Source: an uncultured Collinsella sp.
GTDB lineage: Bacteria; Actinomycetota; Coriobacteriia; Coriobacteriales; Coriobacteriaceae
NCBI GenBank assembly: GCA_900547505.1
Contig: URGY01000102.1
Coordinates: forward strand, 1 to 6,242
Direction: 5' to 3'
Length of the DNA: 6,242 bases
This document shows positions 1 through 4,872 of the stretch, piece after piece. The notes below the pieces were generated by a model, which saw only the letters and a program-made list of their open reading frames with translations, did no database searches and was not told the DNA's origin. The position numbers and the translations under genes were made by a program. How positions within the stretch are numbered: the first letter of the stretch is position 1; each line of letters begins with the position of its first letter.

Positions 1-47
1 AGCGTTGCTGCCTAGGCTAGCCCCTTGTCACACAAACTACCGAAGCC
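1..47. other. Contig-edge sequence that does not continue the flippase
   Basis: These bases lie just past the stop of the minus-strand flippase. Read in the same frame they give only a short run of residues and a second stop, with none of the glycine- and leucine-rich membrane sequence expected after the QAIL motif. On the minus strand the stretch begins GGCTTCGGTAGTTTGTGTGA, which starts with GG and would suit the terminal repeat of an insertion sequence of ISL3 type. That idea rests on a loose resemblance only. A contig often breaks inside a repeated element, so an IS end is plausible, but a chimeric read or a local assembly error fits equally well. No gene is visible. Confidence 0.25.
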
Positions 48-1133
48 TCACAAAATAGCCTGCGCCGGAAAGAACAGTGCATTAAAGTACAGCTGATACT
101 TGTAGGCCAGCGTGCCTTCCATCACGAATTTGGGCATGCTCTCGATTAGGTTGAACAGGAACAGCGCGCCAAAAAGTGGGGCGCACTGGATAAACAGGTG
201 GCCAGCCTCGCGCAGACTCATGCGGCGTGATTTTTCGGTCTCGAGCAGGGCGAGCGGGGCGGTGACCAGCACGAGCGAGGCAATCGCGGCAATGCCCATG
301 GTCATGGCCGCGATGGGCATGCTGCGCGTGAGGAACAGTGCCACGCTAAAGACCGCGATGACGCCGACGGAGCGTAGCGTTTGGCTCATGCCGGCCAGGT
401 AGAGCTTGTCGGCCTGCTGCAGGCGGCCCTCGTACACGTCGGCGATGCCGTCGATGACCTTATACAGGTAGACGCCCAGGCCGATCGTGGCCATCTGCGC
501 GTCATAGCCGCGGGCGCTGCTGTACATGAGGCCGCAGCCCAGGGCGAGCGCTCCGCAAAGCCAGCGGTTGAGCTGGTAGGAGGCAAAGGACGTCGTTTCG
601 TCGATGTCCGAGACCTGAAAATTGCGCACGCCATAGTTGCACGCGATCATGATGAGCGTGCCGGTGACAAAGGCGATGGAGAATTTGCCTGCTTCTTCTG
701 CTCCCACGAGCTGCGTAGACACAATGGTGAGCAGCGGAAACGCCAAGCCCCACACGGCGGTGCCGAGGGTGTTCCAAAGATAGTCGCGACTGGTGGCGTG
801 CTCCTCGTATTCCGCTTCCTGCATGGAGAAGCCGCCGCCGTAGACGGCGCCGAGCAGACGGTTCCACCAAGCGTTGACCATGCGGCGGACGGGGCCGGGC
901 TCCCGATCGTGTTCGCGCCGGCGACGTGTGGCTTGGCTGCTATCGGGTCCGCCGGCGTTGCGCTGACTCAGCTCCTGGATGCGTGCGAGCTCTTCGGCCG
1001 TGTGGGAGGCAGGGAAGAGGCCGTTCTCGATGCGGCCGCCCTGCCCGTGCGCCCCGCCTGATACGGCGGGGTCGGCGACGCCATTGCGGCGGGCGATGGC
1101 GCGGCGAATGCTGTCGAGGGGCGTGATGCTCAA
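48..1133 (-). CDS. Wzx-type polysaccharide/lipopolysaccharide flippase, C-terminally truncated
   Basis: The protein resembles the oligosaccharide flippase (Wzx/RfbX, MOP superfamily) membrane proteins that move lipid-linked glycan units across the cytoplasmic membrane for capsule or cell-wall polysaccharide synthesis. Residues 1-110 are hydrophilic and Arg-rich (RRRREHDR near 70-77) and probably cytoplasmic. Hydrophobic segments follow at about 121-143, 151-167, 190-206, 214-227, 254-269, 273-297, 312-333 and 346-361. The stretches NFQVSDI, DVYEGRLQQ, ESMPKFVMEG and QLYFNALFFPAQ are typical of this family. The start is a TTG at 1133, supported by AAAGGA at 1146-1141 with 7-nt spacing; internal Met85 and Met104 have no Shine-Dalgarno. 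Family members usually have 12-14 membrane segments and about 480 residues, so 361 residues with eight segments is clearly incomplete. The TGA at 50-48 falls mid-segment. Interruption, frameshift or misassembly are all possible; probably non-functional as written. Confidence 0.8.
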   Translation of the reverse strand: MSITPLDSIRRAIARRNGVADPAVSGGAHGQGGRIENGLFPASHTAEELARIQELSQRNAGGPDSSQATRRRREHDREPGPVRRMVNAWWNRLLGAVYGGGFSMQEAEYEEHATSRDYLWNTLGTAVWGLAFPLLTIVSTQLVGAEEAGKFSIAFVTGTLIMIACNYGVRNFQVSDIDETTSFASYQLNRWLCGALALGCGLMYSSARGYDAQMATIGLGVYLYKVIDGIADVYEGRLQQADKLYLAGMSQTLRSVGVIAVFSVALFLTRSMPIAAMTMGIAAIASLVLVTAPLALLETEKSRRMSLREAGHLFIQCAPLFGALFLFNLIESMPKFVMEGTLAYKYQLYFNALFFPAQAIL

Positions 1134-1161
1134 AGCGGAGTCCTTTCTATTGCTGCGCTCT

Positions 1162-1167
1162 AGTATA
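1162..1167 (-). promoter_or_regulatory. Candidate -10 box for the flippase gene
   Basis: On the minus strand the hexamer is TATACT, a good match to the sigma-70/HrdB -10 consensus, and it lies about 15 bases upstream of the AAAGGA ribosome binding site. No convincing -35 hexamer occurs 16-18 bases further upstream (the sequence there is around ACACGA). Activator dependence or a chance match are both possible. Confidence 0.35.
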
Positions 1168-1192
1168 GACGCGACGGTGTTCGCTCGTGTTT

Positions 1193-1209
1193 TTGAACAG
1201 GTTGTTCAA
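1193..1209. promoter_or_regulatory. Perfect 17-bp palindrome, candidate operator
   Basis: TTGAACAGGTTGTTCAA has perfect 7-base arms (TTGAACA/TGTTCAA) around a 3-base centre. It sits 26 bases upstream of the candidate flippase -10 box, where a repressor or activator dimer could act. The GAAC...GTTC core recalls an actinobacterial LexA box, but the spacing is five bases instead of four, so LexA is unlikely. A TetR-type or other dimeric regulator is possible. No cognate regulator is encoded next to it. Confidence 0.4.
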
Positions 1210-1233
1210 TAATTTCGGCGGCGCCATTCAGTA

Positions 1234-1372
1234 GTCGGCACTTGGGAACGTTCCTTATGTGCCGGCACTTTGGGAACGTCCCTAAGTGCCGGCATCCGGG
1301 GACACTCCTTGAATGTTGCCTGTTCAAGAACGTCTCCAAAGACTAGTCGTTTAAGAACGTCCCCAATGACTA
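1234..1372. repeat. Degenerate tandem repeat, about five units of 27-30 bp
   Basis: Successive units begin at about 1234, 1261, 1288, 1318 and 1346. Units 1 and 2 share the pattern GYCGGCACTT-GGGAACGTYCC. Unit 3 is diverged but keeps GCCGGCA and a GGGGAC core. Units 4 and 5 share AAGAACGTCYCCAAWGACTAG with 19 of 21 bases matching at a 27-bp offset (1326-1346 and 1353-1373). There are no unique spacers, and the units have decayed from a common ancestor. The array occupies the middle of the divergent region between the flippase and pckA and carries no plausible coding sequence. It may be a cluster of REP-type elements or a structured DNA/RNA region; its function is unknown. Confidence 0.6.
1260..1294. 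repeat. Strong hairpin inside the tandem array
   Basis: Arms TGCCGGCACTT (1260-1270) and AAGTGCCGGCA (1284-1294) are perfectly complementary over 11 bp. After one T:T mismatch, GGGA (1272-1275) pairs with TCCC (1279-1282) around a 3-base ACG loop. The structure spans the junction of units 2 and 3. The left arm could instead pair with GTCGGCAC at 1234-1241 through one G:T wobble, so two overlapping hairpins are possible. There is no T-run after either arm, so it does not look like a standard terminator. Confidence 0.55.
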
Positions 1373-1400
1373 GGCCGCTTGCCTGCGATTTTTGACCGTT

Positions 1401-1417
1401 GGGCGGGCTTGCCGCCC
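1401..1417. other. Small GC-rich hairpin upstream of pckA
   Basis: GGGCGG (1401-1406) and CCGCCC (1412-1417) form a perfect 6-bp stem with a GCTTG loop. It lies six bases upstream of the 16-bp palindrome at 1423-1438. It is too short and lacks a downstream T-tract, so I do not call it a terminator. It may be chance in GC-rich DNA. Confidence 0.25.
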
Positions 1418-1422
1418 TTGCC

Positions 1423-1438
1423 GCAAAAACGTTTTTGC
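1423..1438. promoter_or_regulatory. Perfect 16-bp CG-centred palindrome, candidate operator of pckA
   Basis: GCAAAAACGTTTTTGC is a perfect even palindrome 75-90 bases upstream of the pckA start. A-tract arms around a central CG are the usual form of LacI/GalR-family operators, including PurR and CcpA-type cre sites, although it does not match the strict cre consensus because each arm is one base longer. A sugar-responsive LacI-family regulator acting on pckA would make metabolic sense; that is inference. A weak -10-like TACAAC occurs at 1447-1452, but I could not find a matching -35, so the promoter itself is not called. Confidence 0.45.
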
Positions 1439-1501
1439 ATATCGGGTACAACGGGCTTTACGTGAGTAAAGTGCGCGCCGCGTCCACGTGTCGCGATTTT
1501 A

Positions 1502-1508
1502 AAGGAGG
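1502..1508 (+). promoter_or_regulatory. Ribosome binding site of pckA
   Basis: AAGGAGG is a full match to the anti-Shine-Dalgarno sequence, with four C residues before the ATG at 1513. It fixes the start and rules out the in-frame upstream extension to 1399, which has no comparable site. Confidence 0.85.
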
Positions 1509-1512
1509 CCCC

Positions 1513-3183
1513 ATGCCTGGTGTTACCCCTGCAGAAGTTTTGTCCAACTTTGGTATTACGCTCGTTGAAGATCCCGCCGAGAATCAGCCCCGTCTGCTGG
1601 TCGATCTACCCGCCGCGGAGCTCGTCGAGCACGCTATCCGCCGCGAAGAAGGCCGCATGGCATCCAACGGCGCACTCGTGATCGAGACGGGGGAGCGCAC
1701 TGGTCGTTCTCCCAATGACCGCTTTATCGTTGACACCCCCGATGTTCACGACAAGATTGCCTGGGGCGCCGTCAACCGCCCGCTGTCTGTCGAGAGCTAT
1801 GAGGCCATCAAGGCCGGCATCGTCGACTATCTCAACGAGCACGACGTGTTCGTCACCCGCGGCATGGCAGGCGCCGACCGCAACCACACGCGTCGACTGC
1901 TCGTTGCCTGCGAGCGTGCCAGCCAGGCACTCTTTATCAAGCAGATGCTCGCCCGCCCGCTCGCCCGCGAAATCGCGCGCACCGGCGAGCCCGACTTCTG
2001 CGTGCTCGCAGCGCCCGGTTACCAGTGCGACCCCGCCATCAAGGGCCTCAACTCCAGCGCCGCCGTGGTCATCAACTTCCAGGAACGCGTGATTCTGGTC
2101 GCCGGCACCGGCTACTCCGGCGAGATTAAAAAGTCGATCTTTAGCGTCATGAACTACCTGCTGCCCGTCGAGGACGACGTGCTGCCCATGCACTGCTCGG
2201 CCAGCATGGATCCCGTCACGCACGAGACTGCCGTGTTCTTTGGCCTGTCCGGCACCGGCAAGACCACGCTTTCGGCCAATCCCACGCGCCTGCTGATCGG
2301 CGACGACGAGCACGGTTGGTCCGACATGGGCATCTTCAACATCGAGGGTGGCTGCTACGCCAAATGCGAGGGCCTGGACGCTTTCCACGAGCCCGAGATC
2401 TTCAACGCTGTCCGCTTTGGCGCGATCTGCGAAAACGTGGTACTCGATGAGAATCGCAAACCCAACTACGACGACATCTCGATCACGCACAACACGCGCG
2501 TGGCCTATCCCGTGGAGCACATTCCTAACGCGTGGACTAAGGGCATGGGCACCACTCCGAGTGTCGTGCTGTTCCTGACCTGCGACGCTTTTGGCGTGCT
2601 GCCGCCCATCTCGCGTCTGACGGCCGACGCCGCCATGTACCACTTTGTGACGGGCTTTACGGCTAAGATTCCCGGCACCGAGGTCGGCGTCACCGAGCCC
2701 ACGCCCACGTTCTCTTCGCTGTTCGGCGAGCCGTTTATGCCACTCGACCCCATGGTTTACGCCAAGATGCTCGGCGAGCGTATTGCCGACGGCCGCACGC
2801 GCGTGTACCTGGTCAACACCGGCTGGATCGGCGGCGGCTACGGCGTAGGCCATCGCATCGAGCTGGCCTACACGCGCTCGCTGGTTGCGCGCGCCCTCGA
2901 CGGTACCATCGAGGACAGCGAGTTCGTGCACGACGACATCTTTAACGTCGACATTCCCACAACGTGCCACGGTGTGCCCGACGGCATCCTGGTGCCGCGC
3001 CAGTACTGGCAGAGCACCGCTCGTTACGACGAGGCTGCACACAACCTGGCGGTGATGTTCGAGGAGAACTTCGAGAAGAAGTACTCGCACCTGCCCGAGT
3101 CCGTCAAAGCCGCCGGCCCGCACGCCCAGGTGTCCGCCGAGGCCCGTCATCGCAGCCGCGGCCTGCTGGGGCTCCGCCACTAG
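1513..3183 (+). CDS. pckA: Phosphoenolpyruvate carboxykinase (ATP), EC 4.1.1.49
   Basis: This soluble enzyme interconverts oxaloacetate + ATP and PEP + CO2 + ADP. In gluconeogenesis it makes PEP; in many CO2-rich gut anaerobes it runs toward oxaloacetate and yields ATP, and which direction dominates here is inference. The 556-residue protein aligns by eye along its whole length with E. coli PckA (540). Visible features are the substrate loop TGRSP with Arg65, Lys206/Lys207 and His227 as metal/substrate ligands, the P-loop GLSGTGKTT (244-252), the metal-binding IGDDEHGW (262-269, Asp265), Arg329 in NTRV, and the EPTPTFS and VNTGW stretches. The start is ATG 1513 after AAGGAGG. The C-terminus runs about 18 residues beyond the usual AAGP end and is Arg/His-rich. 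It is probably monocistronic: its own upstream region carries a candidate operator, and a hairpin follows 19 bases after the stop. Confidence 0.97.
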   Translation: MPGVTPAEVLSNFGITLVEDPAENQPRLLVDLPAAELVEHAIRREEGRMASNGALVIETGERTGRSPNDRFIVDTPDVHDKIAWGAVNRPLSVESYEAIKAGIVDYLNEHDVFVTRGMAGADRNHTRRLLVACERASQALFIKQMLARPLAREIARTGEPDFCVLAAPGYQCDPAIKGLNSSAAVVINFQERVILVAGTGYSGEIKKSIFSVMNYLLPVEDDVLPMHCSASMDPVTHETAVFFGLSGTGKTTLSANPTRLLIGDDEHGWSDMGIFNIEGGCYAKCEGLDAFHEPEIFNAVRFGAICENVVLDENRKPNYDDISITHNTRVAYPVEHIPNAWTKGMGTTPSVVLFLTCDAFGVLPPISRLTADAAMYHFVTGFTAKIPGTEVGVTEPTPTFSSLFGEPFMPLDPMVYAKMLGERIADGRTRVYLVNTGWIGGGYGVGHRIELAYTRSLVARALDGTIEDSEFVHDDIFNVDIPTTCHGVPDGILVPRQYWQSTARYDEAAHNLAVMFEENFEKKYSHLPESVKAAGPHAQVSAEARHRSRGLLGLRH

Positions 3184-3202
3184 CGTCGCCTCGAGTCCAT
3201 AT

Positions 3203-3239
3203 CCACCACAAAGGGGACAGGCACCTTTGTGGTGGTTTT
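3203..3239. terminator. Hairpin element A, probable terminator of pckA
   Basis: CCACCACAAAGG (3203-3214) pairs perfectly with CCTTTGTGGTGG (3224-3235) around the 9-base loop GGACAGGCA and is followed by TTTT. It starts 19 bases after the pckA stop. It is one of four copies of a repeat family in this window (others at 4159, 5737 and 6144) and has the GGACAGG loop orientation. Stem plus T-run supports Rho-independent termination on the plus strand, though the T-run is short. Confidence 0.75.
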
Positions 3240-3266
3240 GCTCGCGTGGATGACTCGGGTTACAAT
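3238..3266 (+). promoter_or_regulatory. Candidate promoter of the B3/B4 gene
   Basis: TTGCTC (3238-3243) and TACAAT (3261-3266) are separated by exactly 17 bases. The -10 box matches consensus at five of six bases, and the -35 has the key TTG. The -35 begins in the last two T residues of hairpin element A, so the end of one transcript and the start of the next are immediately adjacent. The expected transcript start is near 3273. Confidence 0.55.
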
Positions 3267-3272
3267 ACGCCT

Positions 3273-3410
3273 GACATATCGTCCCCTTCTCCGGATGGGG
3301 ACAGCGCAAGCGTTCTTGTGACGGCACCGTAGGACTTTGAAGGTGGCCGTTGTAAGGGCGCTTTTTGTTTAGGCGCCCTCGCTCGGGCGCGCACGATGAA
3401 GGGAGCACGT
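3273..3410 (+). ncRNA. Structured 5' leader of the B3/B4 gene, possible cis-regulatory RNA
   Basis: The predicted leader is about 138 bases long and contains several stems. GTCCCC (3281-3286) pairs with GGGGAC (3297-3302). ACGGCACC (3321-3328) pairs with GGT-GGCCGT (3342-3350) with one bulged G. AGGGCGC (3355-3361) pairs with GCGCCCT (3373-3379) over a U-rich loop. The segment GCGCCC (3373-3378) can alternatively pair with GGGCGC (3385-3390), just before the ribosome binding site, so two exclusive structures exist. I could not match it to a named riboswitch: there is no clear T-box antiterminator with specifier loop. Its length and the switch-like pairing suggest translational or attenuation control, but this is inference. 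Confidence 0.4.
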
Positions 3411-4130
3411 ATGAAGAGCTTTATTGCCGAGGATTCATTCTGGGAGCTGTTTCCGCAGGCAGCGGTCGGTGTTGTGGTCGTGGAGGGCATGAAGCCTACG
3501 GCTCAGATTCCTCAAGAGGACGTGGATGCGATTGCGGCGTTGCTCGACCGCGCCAATATCGATGCGGAGCGTCATCTGACCAGCGACACTATCAGCGAGA
3601 ACGCACCGGTCAAGGCATGGCGCGAGGCCTATCGTCTGTTCAAGACCAAGAAAGGCGTGCGCTGCTCGATCGAGAACTTGCTCAAACGCGTGCTCAAAGG
3701 CAAGCCGGTGGGCCACATTACGCCCGCGGTGGATATTTACAACACGGTGTCGCTGACCTACGCGCTGCCTGTGGGAGGCGAGGATCTGCATGCGATCGAG
3801 GGAGACCTTCGCCTGAAGGTGACCGACGGTGGCGATGCGTTCTTGCCGCTTGGCGAGGAGACGGACGATCCGACGCTGCCCGGCGAGCTCGCCTACATCG
3901 ACGATGCGGGCGCCGTGTGCCGCTGCTGGAACTGGCGCGACCGCGTTCGCACGGCGCTGTCCGACGATTCGGCCGATGCGTTCCTGGCGATTGAGTGCGT
4001 GGAGCCCGAGCGGATGGGGGATTGCCAGGCTGCCGTTGATTGTCTCGCCGAGTTGCTCGAGCGTTATCTGGGCGCTACGGTTGTCGTTAAGACGCTTGTG
4101 ACCCGCGACAATCCCTGCGTGGAGCTGTAG
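3411..4130 (+). CDS. Stand-alone B3/B4 domain protein (phenylalanyl-tRNA synthetase beta-like)
   Basis: The 239-residue protein consists essentially of the B3/B4 domain found in the beta subunit of bacterial PheRS, where it hydrolyses mischarged Tyr-tRNA(Phe). Stand-alone members (COG3382 type) are common but their activity is mostly unproven; trans-editing of aminoacyl-tRNA is a reasonable guess. Family features visible are SIENLLKRVLKG (86-97), DIYNTVSLTYALPVGGEDL (108-126) and the CxCWNWRDR region (170-178) followed by acidic residues and an AIE strand at about 193-195. There is no signal peptide or membrane segment, so it should be cytosolic. I chose ATG 3411 because GGGAG lies five bases upstream; the in-frame ATG at 3396 has no such site. 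It has a candidate promoter and long leader of its own and ends 28 bases before hairpin element B. Confidence 0.88.
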   Translation: MKSFIAEDSFWELFPQAAVGVVVVEGMKPTAQIPQEDVDAIAALLDRANIDAERHLTSDTISENAPVKAWREAYRLFKTKKGVRCSIENLLKRVLKGKPVGHITPAVDIYNTVSLTYALPVGGEDLHAIEGDLRLKVTDGGDAFLPLGEETDDPTLPGELAYIDDAGAVCRCWNWRDRVRTALSDDSADAFLAIECVEPERMGDCQAAVDCLAELLERYLGATVVVKTLVTRDNPCVEL

Positions 4131-4158
4131 CGACGCCTGCGGATCATGCTTGCCGGTC

Positions 4159-4200
4159 AAAACCACCACAAAGGTGCCTGTCCCCTTTGTGGTGGTTTTT
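4159..4200. terminator. Hairpin element B, probable bidirectional terminator
   Basis: A perfect 16-bp stem joins 4159-4174 and 4184-4199 around the loop TGCCTGTCC, with AAAA on the left and TTTTT on the right, so it could terminate on both strands. The loop is the exact reverse complement of the element A loop, so this copy is inverted relative to A. The 41-base stem-loop is identical to element D. It lies 28 bases after the B3/B4 stop. Confidence 0.8.
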
Positions 4201-4232
4201 ATGTTGATGGGTTAACAAATAGGGTATTTGGG

Positions 4233-4271
4233 TACGGGTGTCGCCTTATGCGACTAAGATGTTTACCCGTA
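4233..4271. promoter_or_regulatory. Nested inverted repeats upstream of marR, candidate operator
   Basis: TACGGGT (4233-4239) is complementary to ACCCGTA (4265-4271), and directly inside it GTCGC (4240-4244) is complementary to GCGAC (4250-4254). A further 9-base palindrome GCATTATGC lies at 4273-4281. MarR-family genes are commonly autoregulated through palindromes in this position, so this is the likely site of self-control. TAAGAT (4255-4260) could be a -10 box, but no good -35 is present. Confidence 0.35.
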
Positions 4272-4303
4272 AGCATTATGCAAGCGAAAGGCGGTCGTCT
4301 CCC

Positions 4304-4753
4304 ATGCAGCAGAACGACGAGACACGTTTCGAGGACTTTGTCGGACTGATCAGCGGGCTCTACAAGGAGATTCAGCGCATTAAGACATCCGAGGGCGCAA
4401 GGCTGGGCCTCAAGGGCTCCGACGTTATGTGCCTGTACTATCTTGAGCGCAGCAAGGACGGCCTGACTGGCGCTGACCTGGCTCGCATGGCAGGCGTGAC
4501 CCGCGCCGCCGTCTCGCGTACGCTCGCGCATCTGGAGGAGGGCGGCTACGTCGAGGTCGACGATTCGGGCGATGCCGCCGTTAAGTATCGTGCTCCGGTG
4601 CGCCTGACCGCTCTGGGTGGCGAGAGCATGAGCGAGGCCGATCGCATCATCCATGAAGTGCTCGATACCACCGGTAAGGCTATGGGTGTGGAGCAGCGCG
4701 AGCAGATGTATGCGTCGCTGCGCACGATTCTCAACACCCTGCGCGAGCTGTAG
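4304..4753 (+). CDS. MarR-family winged helix-turn-helix transcriptional regulator
   Basis: The 149-residue protein has the usual MarR length and layout: N-terminal dimerisation helices (about 5-50), a winged helix-turn-helix at about 54-106 with LTGADLARMAGVTRAAVSRT and the recognition helix near 66-80 (TRAAVSRTLAHLEEG), a wing ending in VRLTALG, and long C-terminal dimerisation helices (108-148). It would bind palindromic DNA as a dimer and sense a small ligand, which the sequence does not reveal. The start ATG 4304 is preceded by AAAGGCGG (4287-4294), a slightly distant site; upstream in-frame starts would run through the putative operator. No hairpin element follows it, and degV starts 119 bases later on the same strand, so co-transcription is plausible. 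A FabT-like role in lipid control is possible but unproven. Confidence 0.9.
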   Translation: MQQNDETRFEDFVGLISGLYKEIQRIKTSEGARLGLKGSDVMCLYYLERSKDGLTGADLARMAGVTRAAVSRTLAHLEEGGYVEVDDSGDAAVKYRAPVRLTALGGESMSEADRIIHEVLDTTGKAMGVEQREQMYASLRTILNTLREL

Positions 4754-4872
4754 GGCCGCCAAGGCATTTGCTTCCAATTAACAACTGCATAGCCCTGTTT
4801 GAGCGCGTATACCGTGCCGGGGCCTTGCTGTCAAAATTCCCTGCGCGGGACCTGCGCAAGAAAGGATTCGCT

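Noticed and set aside
381..1061. 226-codon plus-strand frame opposite the flippase
   Set aside because: Antisense shadow of a membrane-protein gene; low-complexity His/Ala/Gly composition and no family resemblance.
1193..1209. LexA (SOS) box
   Set aside because: The GAAC and GTTC half-sites are separated by five bases, whereas actinobacterial/Firmicute LexA boxes have four.
1234..1372. CRISPR array
   Set aside because: Units of 27-30 bp follow each other directly and are themselves degenerate; there are no constant repeats separated by unique spacers and no cas genes.
1399..1512. Extended N-terminus of PckA
   Set aside because: The AAGGAGG site points to ATG 1513; the extension would encode the 16-bp palindrome and has no counterpart in the family.
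3295..3321. Eight-codon leader peptide (MGTAQAFL) in the B3/B4 leader
   Set aside because: It has no Shine-Dalgarno and only one Phe codon, so it does not resemble an aromatic amino-acid attenuator peptide.
3321..3350. T-box riboswitch, because GGCACCG and GGTGGCC resemble part of the T-box motif
   Set aside because: The full AGGGTGGNACCGCG motif, a specifier stem and a T-tract terminator following it are absent.
1606..3408. 600-codon open frame on the minus strand opposite pckA
   Set aside because: It is antisense to a clear full-length PEP carboxykinase, and its length follows from GC-rich codon bias. The translation shows no recognisable domain, and it runs through hairpin A.
3435..4169. 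Minus-strand frame opposite the B3/B4 gene
   Set aside because: It overlaps the whole of a well-supported gene, begins inside hairpin B, and has no recognisable motif.
4768..4872. Extended N-terminus of the DegV protein
   Set aside because: No ribosome binding site at 4768; AAAGGA before 4873 and the DegV N-terminal strand VRIITDSASD fit the shorter form.
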